From: Synergistaceae bacterium
Lineage (GTDB): Bacteria; Synergistota; Synergistia; Synergistales; Aminobacteriaceae
Length of the DNA: 44,965 bases
Reading direction: 5' to 3'
Assembly: GCA_009783355.1 (NCBI GenBank)
Contig: WRHH01000019.1
Span: 1 to 44,965, forward strand
The position numbers and the translations under genes were made by a program. The notes beneath the pieces were generated by a model, which was not told the DNA's origin, did no database searches, and worked only from the letters and a program-made list of their open reading frames with translations. Within the stretch, counting starts at the first letter, position 1. Each line of letters begins with the position of its first letter. Positions 1 to 6,389 of this stretch are shown here, piece by piece.

Positions 1-584
1 TTCATTTCGTCGACATCCGCAACTTCCCGCCGTATCTGTTCACCGCCTAACATTTGCTGGATGAAAGTATTTTCGGGCATATTATCCTTGTCAAAACAGA
101 GACAGGCAACATTACATGAAAAGCATTCGCTGATGGTAAGCGCAGCAATACCGGCGATATCATGGATGTCCTTTGCGTCGGTCAAGTGATTGGTGAGATT
201 ATATATCGCTTTGGTTTCCGCTTCCTTTACTTTGGCTTCAATCGCGCTGTGCTGAGCATGTGAAGTGAGGGCGCTTGTGATAAGCGCGGTGATAGTCATT
301 ATCACGAAAGTGACGATATAATTTGGATCATTAACGGAGAACGTAAAGATGGGTTCCGCAAAAAAGTAATTAAATAAAAACGTCGCCAATATTGACGCGA
401 TAAACCCAAAAATAAAACTCCGGGCAAGCCACGCAGTCGTCAAAACGGCAAGAAGATAAACGACAACGATATTTGTGTCGGTGAAGTCAATATAGCGAAA
501 TATATAGCCTATGCCTGTAGCAACAAGAAAAATCGCTGCCGTCAGCATAGCGCGCCGCAAGTTATTTTGTTTTATCCCATTCAT
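1..584 (-). CDS. KdpD-like membrane sensor kinase, N-terminal part (DUF4118), cut by window edge
   Basis: The minus-strand frame is open from an ATG at 584 to the window edge, about 194 codons with no stop, so the gene continues beyond the window. The first 110 residues contain closely spaced hydrophobic segments, including a TM stretch with TAWLARSFIFGFIAS and the signature NYFFAEPIFTFSVNDPN. This matches the DUF4118 four-helix membrane domain of KdpD-type sensor kinases. A hydrophilic helix (about residues 112-135) and the beginning of a GAF-like domain follow. The histidine kinase core would lie outside the window, so kinase activity is inferred from the family. DUF4118 proteins without the full KdpD N-terminus are common orphan sensors, and the ligand cannot be told. 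No kdp genes are visible here. Confidence 0.75.
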   Translation of the reverse strand, partial: MNGIKQNNLRRAMLTAAIFLVATGIGYIFRYIDFTDTNIVVVYLLAVLTTAWLARSFIFGFIASILATFLFNYFFAEPIFTFSVNDPNYIVTFVIMTITALITSALTSHAQHSAIEAKVKEAETKAIYNLTNHLTDAKDIHDIAGIAALTISECFSCNVACLCFDKDNMPENTFIQQMLGGEQIRREVADVDEM

Positions 585-612
585 GCTTTTCCACTATCTT
601 TCTTGTTCGCCG

Positions 613-819
613 TCACGAAATAAATTCTGACATTACTCCGTGGCTTGTTATGTACGCTGCTTTCTGCGCTCTTGTTAATGCTACATACAGCAGACATTTT
701 TCAGATGTTAACGTTTCGTTTTTCGACACAAGATAACTATCTGTTATGGCGTTAGCAAGCGGTATTACCCGGTTGTTTACAGCCACAATAAACACATAAG
801 GGAATTCAAGCCTATTCAA
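613..819 (-). pseudogene. UvrD/Rep-family helicase, C-terminal fragment
   Basis: The 68-residue reading frame corresponds only to the extreme C-terminus of a superfamily I DNA helicase. It contains LEFPYVFIVAVNN, matching the conserved block before motif VI, and LLYVALTRAQ, which is motif VI itself with the arginine-containing ATP-binding loop. The Walker A/B and all earlier helicase motifs are absent. The frame upstream runs into a stop about 20 bases before the putative TTG start, inside the neighbouring toxin gene. There is no recognisable ribosome binding site. I read it as the leftover 3' end of a helicase gene destroyed when the toxin-antitoxin module, or a larger insertion, arrived. 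A functional peptide is unlikely. Confidence 0.65.
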
Positions 820-824
820 ATTAT

Positions 825-1082
825 CTAATAATGCTCACTGCATTGGGTTATTGTGACGCCACCATCTTCTTCAATGAAATATACAAGCCGATGCTCATTG
901 TCAATCCGGCGGCTCCAATAACCTTTAAAATCATGCTTTAGCGCCTCAGGCTTGCCCAATCCTTCATAAGGATGGCGCATGATGTCATTAATTAGCTTAT
1001 TAATTTTGTTGGCGATTTTTCTATCTTGATTTTGCCAGTCTTGGTATTCCGTAAAAGCTTTGGGAGTGAAGCTAACGCGCAT
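825..1082 (-). CDS. yoeB: Txe/YoeB-family toxin (ribosome-dependent mRNA interferase)
   Basis: An 85-residue protein beginning MRVSFTPKAFTEY, the usual YoeB length. The start at 1082 was chosen over an upstream in-frame start because the family begins at this point and the ATG overlaps the end of the antitoxin gene by 11 bases. Diagnostic residues are visible: the GKPEAL loop with the family glutamate, the SRRIDNEHRLVY strand with the catalytic arginine region, and the terminal His-Tyr pair that closes YoeB proteins. YoeB binds the ribosome and cleaves mRNA in the A site. It is neutralised by the partner encoded immediately upstream. It appears intact. Its 3' end abuts a helicase fragment, in keeping with an acquired module. 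Confidence 0.9.
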   Translation of the reverse strand: MRVSFTPKAFTEYQDWQNQDRKIANKINKLINDIMRHPYEGLGKPEALKHDFKGYWSRRIDNEHRLVYFIEEDGGVTITQCSEHY

Positions 1083-1398
1083 GATTTTCTTTTCCCTTTT
1101 TTCTCTCCTCAATGGCCTTAAGGGCTGCAGCTTCCAATTCTTCAACGCTATTGAAAGTAATGACTTCCCCTCGTTTGTGCTGTTCGATTGATTCTCTTAA
1201 AGCTGCCATATTAGCAGGGCTGTAGAAAGAGTCTTTTTTTCGGGACAAGCTGAAAGGGATTCCCTCCTCGCGCACTACGGCTTTTACAAAAGCGGTGATT
1301 GCGGTGGTCATATTAAGCCCCAAATCATTGACAATATTCTCAAACTCCGCCTTAAGTTTTTCGTCCATGCGAACGGTAATAACTGACGTATTCAACAT
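1072..1398 (-). CDS. RelB/DinJ-type antitoxin partner of YoeB
   Basis: About 108 residues beginning MLNTSVITVRMDEKLKAEFE. This N-terminus has the ribbon-helix-helix pattern of the RelB/DinJ family (ITVRMDEKLK, then GLNMTTAITAFVKAVVREEGIPF), which binds its own promoter. The C-terminal half is charged and would wrap the toxin. The ATG at 1398 is preferred over a GTG at 1407 because AAGGTGAGG sits just ahead of it. The stop overlaps the toxin start, so the two are translationally coupled. The pairing of a RelB/DinJ-type antitoxin with a YoeB-type toxin is a mix-and-match combination seen in other bacteria. A 10-bp perfect palindrome lies just upstream and is a candidate operator. Confidence 0.85.
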   Translation of the reverse strand: MLNTSVITVRMDEKLKAEFENIVNDLGLNMTTAITAFVKAVVREEGIPFSLSRKKDSFYSPANMAALRESIEQHKRGEVITFNSVEELEAAALKAIEERKKGKENHAR

Positions 1399-1416
1399 CT
1401 TCCTCACCTTTACATT

Positions 1417-1557
1417 CTAGATGATAGCGCTATATTTTGAACCGAGAGAAACGATATTAGGATAGCCAACCTTCGACAAGTATATATTGCAAAGATTTTG
1501 AAAAGCACCAGCGTCTAATGTATTTATTTTTTGTTTAATATTTACTATTGTTGCCAT
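1417..1557 (-). pseudogene. N-terminal fragment of a larger protein (FQNLCNIYL motif), truncated at the TA module
   Basis: A 46-codon minus-strand frame starts at ATG 1557, preceded by a good ribosome site (AGGAGA), and reads MATIVNIKQKINTLDAGAFQ followed by NLCNIYLSKVGYPNIVSLG. From memory this resembles the beginning of a family of large accessory proteins that start with a LDAGAFQxLCDxYL motif. The frame ends with TAG at 1417, within 20 bases of the antitoxin gene. The good start and abrupt end suggest a real gene whose remainder was lost when the RelB/YoeB module was inserted or after a deletion. The short peptide itself is probably not functional. Confidence 0.5.
1424..1433. promoter_or_regulatory. 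Palindrome upstream of relB-type gene, candidate operator
   Basis: The sequence ATAGCGCTAT is a perfect 10-bp palindrome located about 15 bases upstream of the Shine-Dalgarno site of the antitoxin gene. Ribbon-helix-helix antitoxins repress their own operons by binding short palindromes of this kind. The assignment rests only on position and symmetry. Confidence 0.35.
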
Positions 1558-1645
1558 GTTAAGCCGTCTCCTATAGAAATCAATAAATCTATTTCTTTAT
1601 ACTTATTACGCTAAAACCAGTAGTTACCAGACTTTTACTTACCCA

Positions 1646-1669
1646 TAAAAAGCCTCCTCACGAAGACTC
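1646..1669 (-). terminator. Probable intrinsic terminator downstream of hicAB
   Basis: On the minus strand an 8-bp stem (with three G-U pairs) closes a GTGA tetraloop and is followed by five T residues. It lies about 150 bases after the hicB stop codon on the same strand and is the only terminator-like structure in the 1558-1817 gap. That gap otherwise shows no convincing gene. Confidence 0.45.
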
Positions 1670-1817
1670 AATCGCGTTCCATTCTTGTTTTTCCAAAAAC
1701 CAAACCCTTAAATTCTTTCATAATTCCTTCGAATTTTTTGTATTTTATCCACTTAACGACCAGATTATCCAAACAATTTCACCCCTGATTCTATAACTTA
1801 ATTCTCAATAACTAATT

Positions 1818-2219
1818 TTACTTTTGTATGTGTAAATAGTCCTTTAATCCGTTTTGCAGGATTTGTGAAAAGTTTACTCCTACATGCTCGGCTTCCGCGT
1901 TTAACCATTGGGGAATTGATAATGTCTTTTTAACAAATTTGTTGTTTTGTCTCTCTCGAATTGGCGGCATAAACACTTCAACAAGCAAAGGTATTTCATT
2001 CTCGGAATATCTCAGTTCAGTAATGTCTGTTGGCGCCGGTATAGTGTCATTGTCTTTTTCCATTCCCCAAAGATGCAGCCCCATAGCCTCTTTTGCGTTC
2101 TTAACAGCTTCCTCGGATGTGTCAGCGCACGGTAAGCAGCCGGGCAAGTCGGGAAATCCAATAGAGATTCCATTATCTGTATATGTCAAAATAGCAGGAT
2201 AAACATAATTGTCCTTCAT
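1818..2219 (-). CDS. hicB: HicB-family antitoxin
   Basis: A 133-residue protein with the typical HicB layout. The N-terminal half has the partially degraded RNase H-like fold (YPAILTYTDNGISIGFPDLP, GCLPCADTSEEAVKNAKEAM). The C-terminal part (KKTLSIPQWLNAEAEHVGVN, then FSQILQNGLKDYL) is the ribbon-helix-helix or helix-turn-helix DNA-binding tail. HicB sequesters the HicA mRNA interferase and represses the operon. It follows hicA on the same strand after 36 bases, the canonical toxin-first order for this family. A probable terminator lies downstream. The gene appears intact. Confidence 0.9.
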   Translation of the reverse strand: MKDNYVYPAILTYTDNGISIGFPDLPGCLPCADTSEEAVKNAKEAMGLHLWGMEKDNDTIPAPTDITELRYSENEIPLLVEVFMPPIRERQNNKFVKKTLSIPQWLNAEAEHVGVNFSQILQNGLKDYLHIQK

Positions 2220-2255
2220 TTTGCAACCTCCTTATATTTAGAAAGAAACTGAGCA

Positions 2256-2453
2256 TTACGGAAACATAATGCCTGATTGACGCTCAATGCTTTTCAGCGT
2301 TGGAAGCAGTATATCCTTTTTCGGGTAGGTTACTGTAACCTTACCCTTTTTATTCGGATGCTTATATTGATGATGATCGCCATCGCAACCGCATTCATAC
2401 CAACCATCAGCGTTAGGAAATTGAATTACTTCCTTTGAAGAGTAGCTTTTCAT
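2256..2453 (-). CDS. hicA: HicA-family toxin (mRNA interferase)
   Basis: A 65-residue protein, the normal size for HicA. The double-stranded RNA-binding-like fold is recognisable: MKSYSSKEVI, then ADGWYECGCDGDHHQYKHP with the family histidines (His27-His28), then KGKVTVTYPKKDILLPTLKS and the last helix SIERQSG. HicA cleaves mRNA independently of the ribosome and is inhibited by HicB, encoded next. A strong ribosome binding site (GGGGAGG) precedes the ATG. The segment ECGCDGD has two cysteines where homologues usually have basic residues, which may be a species variation. The stop codon of the upstream RCC1 gene is only 17 bases away, so the hicAB promoter must sit inside that gene's 3' end. 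Confidence 0.85.
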   Translation of the reverse strand: MKSYSSKEVIQFPNADGWYECGCDGDHHQYKHPNKKGKVTVTYPKKDILLPTLKSIERQSGIMFP

Positions 2454-2469
2454 TAAGAACCTCCCCGCC

Positions 2470-4335
2470 CTATATTATAATACGTAATTTATTACGTGAT
2501 AAGAGATTTTTAGCAATAACGAAAAACAGCGAGAGTATAAATACAGAATATCCGTAACCCGCGTTGCACCAGCCGCTGCCTGACGAGTTAACAGTGAAGC
2601 TCACGTTGAACGATTGTGGAGTTATGTCGGCGCTGCCGGAGACAGTGACGGTTGCTTCATATATCCCGGCTGCAAGCCCTGTATTCGGCGTCATCGTGAA
2701 GCTGTCGCTCCCATTTGCCGATATGCCGGGTATCGTGGTTTTGGAGAGCGTGAAGCTCGAAGCGTTTGCGCCGGATAAGTCGATTCTTAGCTCTCCTGTT
2801 ATCTGGTTTCCTACGTTGTTCACCGTTACACTGTGCGGCTCCTGTTCGCCATATCCTTGAGTCGCTGAGCCGAAATTTTTGTCGGACGCGGGGTTGAGCG
2901 ATATGTTGTAGCTTGGCGCCTCATTAACCGCGATGTTAAAATCCTTGCTGAAAATTCTGTAGCTGCCCCAGTCGTTGTCCGTGCCCACACGGACGGGTGC
3001 GCTGCGCAGGTTTGCGCCGACGCCAAGCTGGCCGTAAACATTATTTCCCCACGCCCACAGGCTGCCGTCCTTCTTTATTGTCACCGTATGCTGCCAGCCT
3101 GCTGCGCCCGCTGTCCAATCATTCGCAGTCCCCACGCTAGCGGGCGTGTTTTGGTTTGAATTCGCGCCGACGCCCAGCTGTTCGTATGAATTGTATCCCC
3201 ACGCCCGGAGGCTGCCGTCCGTTTTTATGGCTATTGCGTGATTAACGCCCGCTACAGTTGCCGCCCAGTCATTTGTAGTCCCTACGCGTATGGGTGCGCT
3301 ACGGTTTGTCGTCGTGCCGTCGCCCAGTTGCCCGTAAATATTAAATCCCCACGTCCATAGGCTTTTGTCAGTTTTTATGGCTATGGTGAATCCCCAGCCT
3401 GCGGCAGCAGCCGCCCAGTCATTTTCATTCCCCACCCTGATGGGTGTGTTGCTGCTTATATTCGCACCGTTCCCCAGCTCGCCGTATTGGTTGACTCCCC
3501 ACGCCCAGAGGCTGCCGTCCGTTTTTATGGCTACGGTGTGGGAATAGCCTGCGGCAACCGCCATCCAGTCGTTCTCAGTCCCCGTGCGCATGGGCGTGTA
3601 TCGGTTTGTATCCGTTCCGTCACCCAGTTGGCATAAGGAATTATCTCCCCATGTCCAGAGGCTGCCATCCGTTTTTATGGCTGCTGTGTGATAACCGCCC
3701 GCAGCGGCCGCCGCCCAGTCATTCTCGGTCCCCACGCGTACGGGCGTGCTACGGTTTGTTGACGAACTAACGCCCAACTGGCCATAATTATTCCTTCCCC
3801 ACGCCCACAAGCTGCCGTCAGTTTTTATAGCTATGGTATGATTGGAAGCTGAACCTTGGGCAATCTTCGCCCAGTCGTTTTCAGTCCCCACCCTGACAGG
3901 CGCGCGGCGCTCAGTATTAGTGCCGTTGCCAAGCTGGCCGTATTCGTTCCATCCCCACGTCCACAGGCTGCCGTCAGTCTTTATGGCCGCCGTGTGCTGC
4001 CAGCCCGTAGCAACCGCCGCCCAATTATCCTTCACTGTCGCCGTAACTGTGACCATGCCCGCTTCAGCAGCGGAAAGCGCGTTACCCGTTATGACAGCGC
4101 CTGTTGCTCCCGCGTCCTTTACGCTCCAGATGACGCCATTATTGCCCGCGTCGGCTGGAACCACCGTGCCCGTGAGTTTAAGCGGCGCGCCGACTATGGC
4201 CTCATCCGGTACATCAATGATGTCCGTCACCGGTGCGAAGGCAGCTTCCGCCGCTACTGCGGCGAGAATAAGGAAAACCCCAAGTATCAGCGCCGGCGCC
4301 AATGCAACAGCTATTTTCATTCTGTTAGTTTTCAC
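2470..4335 (-). CDS. Exported RCC1-repeat protein with Synergist-CTERM-like tail
   Basis: About 621 residues from a GTG at 4335, chosen because CAGGAGG stands 8 bases ahead and the longer frame adds a non-signal extension. A basic N-terminus and hydrophobic core (residues 6-30) form a signal peptide. An Ig-like segment follows (about 35-105), then seven RCC1-type repeats of about 50 residues, each with the pattern [17 protein letters not shown], predicted to form a beta-propeller. A beta-sandwich of the choice-of-anchor type (about 470-580) comes next. The C-terminus reads [10 protein letters not shown], a hydrophobic stretch and a basic end, resembling the Synergist-CTERM sorting signal although it has Trp where Gly is usual before the Cys. 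The protein is likely displayed on the cell surface. Its binding partner is unknown. Confidence 0.85.
   Translation of the reverse strand: MKTNRMKIAVALAPALILGVFLILAAVAAEAAFAPVTDIIDVPDEAIVGAPLKLTGTVVPADAGNNGVIWSVKDAGATGAVITGNALSAAEAGMVTVTATVKDNWAAVATGWQHTAAIKTDGSLWTWGWNEYGQLGNGTNTERRAPVRVGTENDWAKIAQGSASNHTIAIKTDGSLWAWGRNNYGQLGVSSSTNRSTPVRVGTENDWAAAAAGGYHTAAIKTDGSLWTWGDNSLCQLGDGTDTNRYTPMRTGTENDWMAVAAGYSHTVAIKTDGSLWAWGVNQYGELGNGANISSNTPIRVGNENDWAAAAAGWGFTIAIKTDKSLWTWGFNIYGQLGDGTTTNRSAPIRVGTTNDWAATVAGVNHAIAIKTDGSLRAWGYNSYEQLGVGANSNQNTPASVGTANDWTAGAAGWQHTVTIKKDGSLWAWGNNVYGQLGVGANLRSAPVRVGTDNDWGSYRIFSKDFNIAVNEAPSYNISLNPASDKNFGSATQGYGEQEPHSVTVNNVGNQITGELRIDLSGANASSFTLSKTTIPGISANGSDSFTMTPNTGLAAGIYEATVTVSGSADITPQSFNVSFTVNSSGSGWCNAGYGYSVFILSLFFVIAKNLLSRNKLRIII
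2474..2502 (-). promoter_or_regulatory. hicAB promoter with embedded inverted repeat
   Basis: On the minus strand TATAAT (2479-2474) lies 17 bases downstream of TTATCA (2502-2497). The spacer holds an inverted repeat with 7-bp arms, ACGTAAT and ATTACGT, separated by two bases (2482-2497). This is a natural place for HicB autorepression. The promoter overlaps the last codons of the RCC1-repeat gene. Confidence 0.45.
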
Positions 4336-4454
4336 TAATAAAACCTCCTGAATTGAGTTTAATATTTGTAAAAAGTCGTTGTTACGTGCGTTTTGGTATT
4401 TCATTATAATTGCAGCGATATGAATTGTAAATATTGTTTAATGACTGAAAATTC

Positions 4455-4490
4455 AATGGATGGCGCATGATGTTATTTAATCAGCTTGTT
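4455..4490 (-). pseudogene. Decayed YoeB-like toxin relic
   Basis: The bases around 4455-4490 closely resemble the part of the intact YoeB gene near 967-1002 that encodes KLINDIMRHP. Here the reading is broken by a frameshift and a TAA. It is about 36 bases long, too short to be functional. It indicates a second, eroded toxin copy. Confidence 0.35.
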
Positions 4491-4534
4491 TGAATTCGTG
4501 AAGACCGGCAATGTACAAACGCGTGCTATACTTT

Positions 4535-4620
4535 GATAAAAACGCGGGATTAATATTGACAAAAACGCGGATCTAATATTGACTAAAACGCGGGGTTAAT
4601 ATTGACAAAAACGCGGATAT
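4535..4620. repeat. 23-bp tandem repeats (3.7 copies)
   Basis: Three full units and one partial unit of 23 bases start at 4535, 4558, 4581 and 4604. The shared core is AAAACGCGG followed by a variable triplet and TAATATTGA. Each junction produces TTGACA or TTGACT, the consensus -35 hexamer, so the array could be a multi-site promoter or operator region. It sits directly in front of a gene fragment. No similar array was seen elsewhere in the window. Confidence 0.8.
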
Positions 4621-4927
4621 CTGTATATTGCTCAATGAATTAAGAGCACAGATAGACCTTGACTATCATTATTCTTTATTTCACTATCGCGACAGAGAAA
4701 ACAGAGAAATAGATTTTATTGTTCGAAGCGACTCCGGAGCTCTTCTGGGGGTGGAAGTCAAAGCGGGTTCTGCAGTATCCCGTGAAGACTGTCGGCATAT
4801 GGTATGGTTCAAGAACAATATCGCAAAGGATGAGCCTTTTATTGGCGTAGTACTCTACACCGGAGAAATCGCTTTACCCTTGGGAAATGACATGTATGCT
4901 ATCCCCATTGCAGCTTTGTGGAGTTAA
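4583..4927 (+). pseudogene. C-terminal fragment of a DUF4143 AAA-family ATPase
   Basis: The frame is open from 4583 and clearly coding from about 4625. Its 99 residues after the TTG at 4628 include RDRENREIDFIVRSDSGALLG, then VEVKAGSAVSREDCRHM. This is the PD-(D/E)XK-like C-terminal domain (DUF4143) that follows the AAA ATPase domain in a family of about 400-residue proteins of unknown role. The Walker motifs and the rest of the protein are missing and the 23-bp tandem repeats occupy their place. It is therefore a 3' remnant, not an intact gene, although the surviving domain is well preserved. Confidence 0.65.
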
Positions 4928-5062
4928 TTATTCATATTTTCATGCGGCAACGGCAGCTTGCCGAAGAGACGAGCCGGAAATCCGTCCGGAAATATATTAA
5001 TCAGAGAAGTTATAATAAATTCAATGCTTTATATGTTAGATTTGTTAGAAAGGTGAATATGC

Positions 5063-5953
5063 ATGAATATTCGGGATAATTTTCATATTTACGCTGTCGT
5101 TACCATCATTTGCTGGTCTATGGCTTATGTTTTAACGCGTCTTGCGCTGAAGCATTTTTCGGTATATTCGTTGGGTATATTGCGGTATATTATCGCGTCG
5201 CTCATACTGGTCGCCGTGGTGGCTGCAACAAAGATGAAGATACCGGATAGAAGCGACTTTAAATGGTTCGCGTGGACAGGCGCTACGGGTTTTTTTCTGT
5301 ACATGATCGTTTTCAACAAGGGCTGCGAAATAGTGAACTCGTCCACAAGCAGCGTTATAGTCTCGACAACGCCGATTATCACAGCGCTCCTGGCGCACTT
5401 TATCTATGACGAGCGGCTGAAGATTTATCAATGGGCTGCTATAGCCGTAGCGTTTTCGGGCGCTGTTGTCTTAACTATGTCAAACGGAGAATTCATTGTG
5501 AATTCGGGTCTTGTTTGGCTGTTCTCGGCAGCGCTTTGTTTGAGCGCGTACAACCTCCTGCAGCGCAAATTAACTAAAAATTACTCTGCGCTGCAAACTT
5601 CCGCATTCAGTATTTTTACAGGGACAATTATGCTGTCAATGTTTACGCCCGGGGCGGTTGAGGAAGTAGTAAGCGCCCCTGCAGAACAATTGTTTTATGT
5701 CGCCGTGCTTGGCATATTTCCAAGCGCCGTAGCTTACGTATCATGGTCAATGGCGTTTGCCAAAGCGGAAAATACGTCGTCCGTGAGCAACTATATGTTT
5801 GTCACGCCTTTTTTAGCCACTCTTTTAGGATTTCTGATAGCGGGAGAAACTCCGGATACTTCTACCATTCTGGGTGGATTGATAATTCTAACGGGCTTAT
5901 TACTCTTTAGCTTTGGAGGCAAACTGCGCATAGCGGAATTAGAGAGAAAATAA
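5063..5953 (+). CDS. EamA/DMT-family drug or metabolite exporter
   Basis: A 296-residue integral membrane protein with about ten hydrophobic segments in two homologous halves, the two-EamA-domain architecture of the drug/metabolite transporter superfamily. The first half includes ICWSMAYVLTRLALKHFS and STSSVIVSTTPIITALLAHF, which resemble the conserved helices of EamA domains. The second half starts near residue 150. The ATG at 5063 has a GAAAGGTG ribosome site. Members export amino acids or other metabolites across the inner membrane, and the substrate cannot be read from the sequence. It stands alone and converges on the small gene at 5975-6148. Confidence 0.85.
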   Translation: MNIRDNFHIYAVVTIICWSMAYVLTRLALKHFSVYSLGILRYIIASLILVAVVAATKMKIPDRSDFKWFAWTGATGFFLYMIVFNKGCEIVNSSTSSVIVSTTPIITALLAHFIYDERLKIYQWAAIAVAFSGAVVLTMSNGEFIVNSGLVWLFSAALCLSAYNLLQRKLTKNYSALQTSAFSIFTGTIMLSMFTPGAVEEVVSAPAEQLFYVAVLGIFPSAVAYVSWSMAFAKAENTSSVSNYMFVTPFLATLLGFLIAGETPDTSTILGGLIILTGLLLFSFGGKLRIAELERK

Positions 5954-5974
5954 AGCAAAGGGGTTGTGTAGCTA

Positions 5975-6148
5975 TCAACCCTGAATTAACCGAAATAAAC
6001 CTGTTGCTCTGTCCTTGAGATACAGCTTCGCTGTCTTGTCAGCTTTCTGGAATGAGCCATCCGGCATCCTCCAGAAATTCTGCCTTTCTCCTCCGTCATT
6101 ATTAAAATAAACTAATTTCACTTCTTCAGCTTTCATCTTTTTCATCAT
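5975..6148 (-). CDS. Small hypothetical protein (57 aa)
   Basis: A minus-strand frame begins with a double ATG at 6148 and has an excellent ribosome site, AAAGGAGGTG, five bases before it. The product starts MMKKMKAEEVKLVYFNNDGG and ends ATGLFRLIQG. It is highly charged, with no signal peptide or membrane segment. I do not recognise a family. The strong Shine-Dalgarno, balanced codon use and clean stop make it more credible than a chance frame. It is convergent with the EamA gene, 21 bases apart. No function is proposed. Confidence 0.6.
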   Translation of the reverse strand: MMKKMKAEEVKLVYFNNDGGERQNFWRMPDGSFQKADKTAKLYLKDRATGLFRLIQG

Positions 6149-6389
6149 TTTTTCACCTCCTTTGTACCTTTCATATATTTAAGATAACATTTACCTACGC
6201 TTTTTGTCAATTGTTTTCATGCGATACAGATGTAAAAGTTTTGTAACAGCAAGATATTTCATATTTATATTTAATATTTTTTTATTTTTATATATGCAAA
6301 AAAATGTTGACATCCTTGGTATAATTATGAAACTGCAAGATTATATATTCCTATAATGATCTAAAATTTATATTTAGGGCGGTGTAGTA

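Noticed and set aside
1690-1770. Minus-strand peptide containing NLVVKWIKYKKFEG, slightly like the C-terminal domain of a group II intron maturase.
   Set aside because: About 33 residues, no start, no reverse transcriptase motifs and no intron RNA domains nearby. The similarity is too weak.
6307-6325. TTGACA followed by TATAAT in front of the subtilisin-like protease gene.
   Set aside because: The two boxes are only seven bases apart, so they cannot form one promoter. The second TATAAT at 6352 lacks a matching -35 box.
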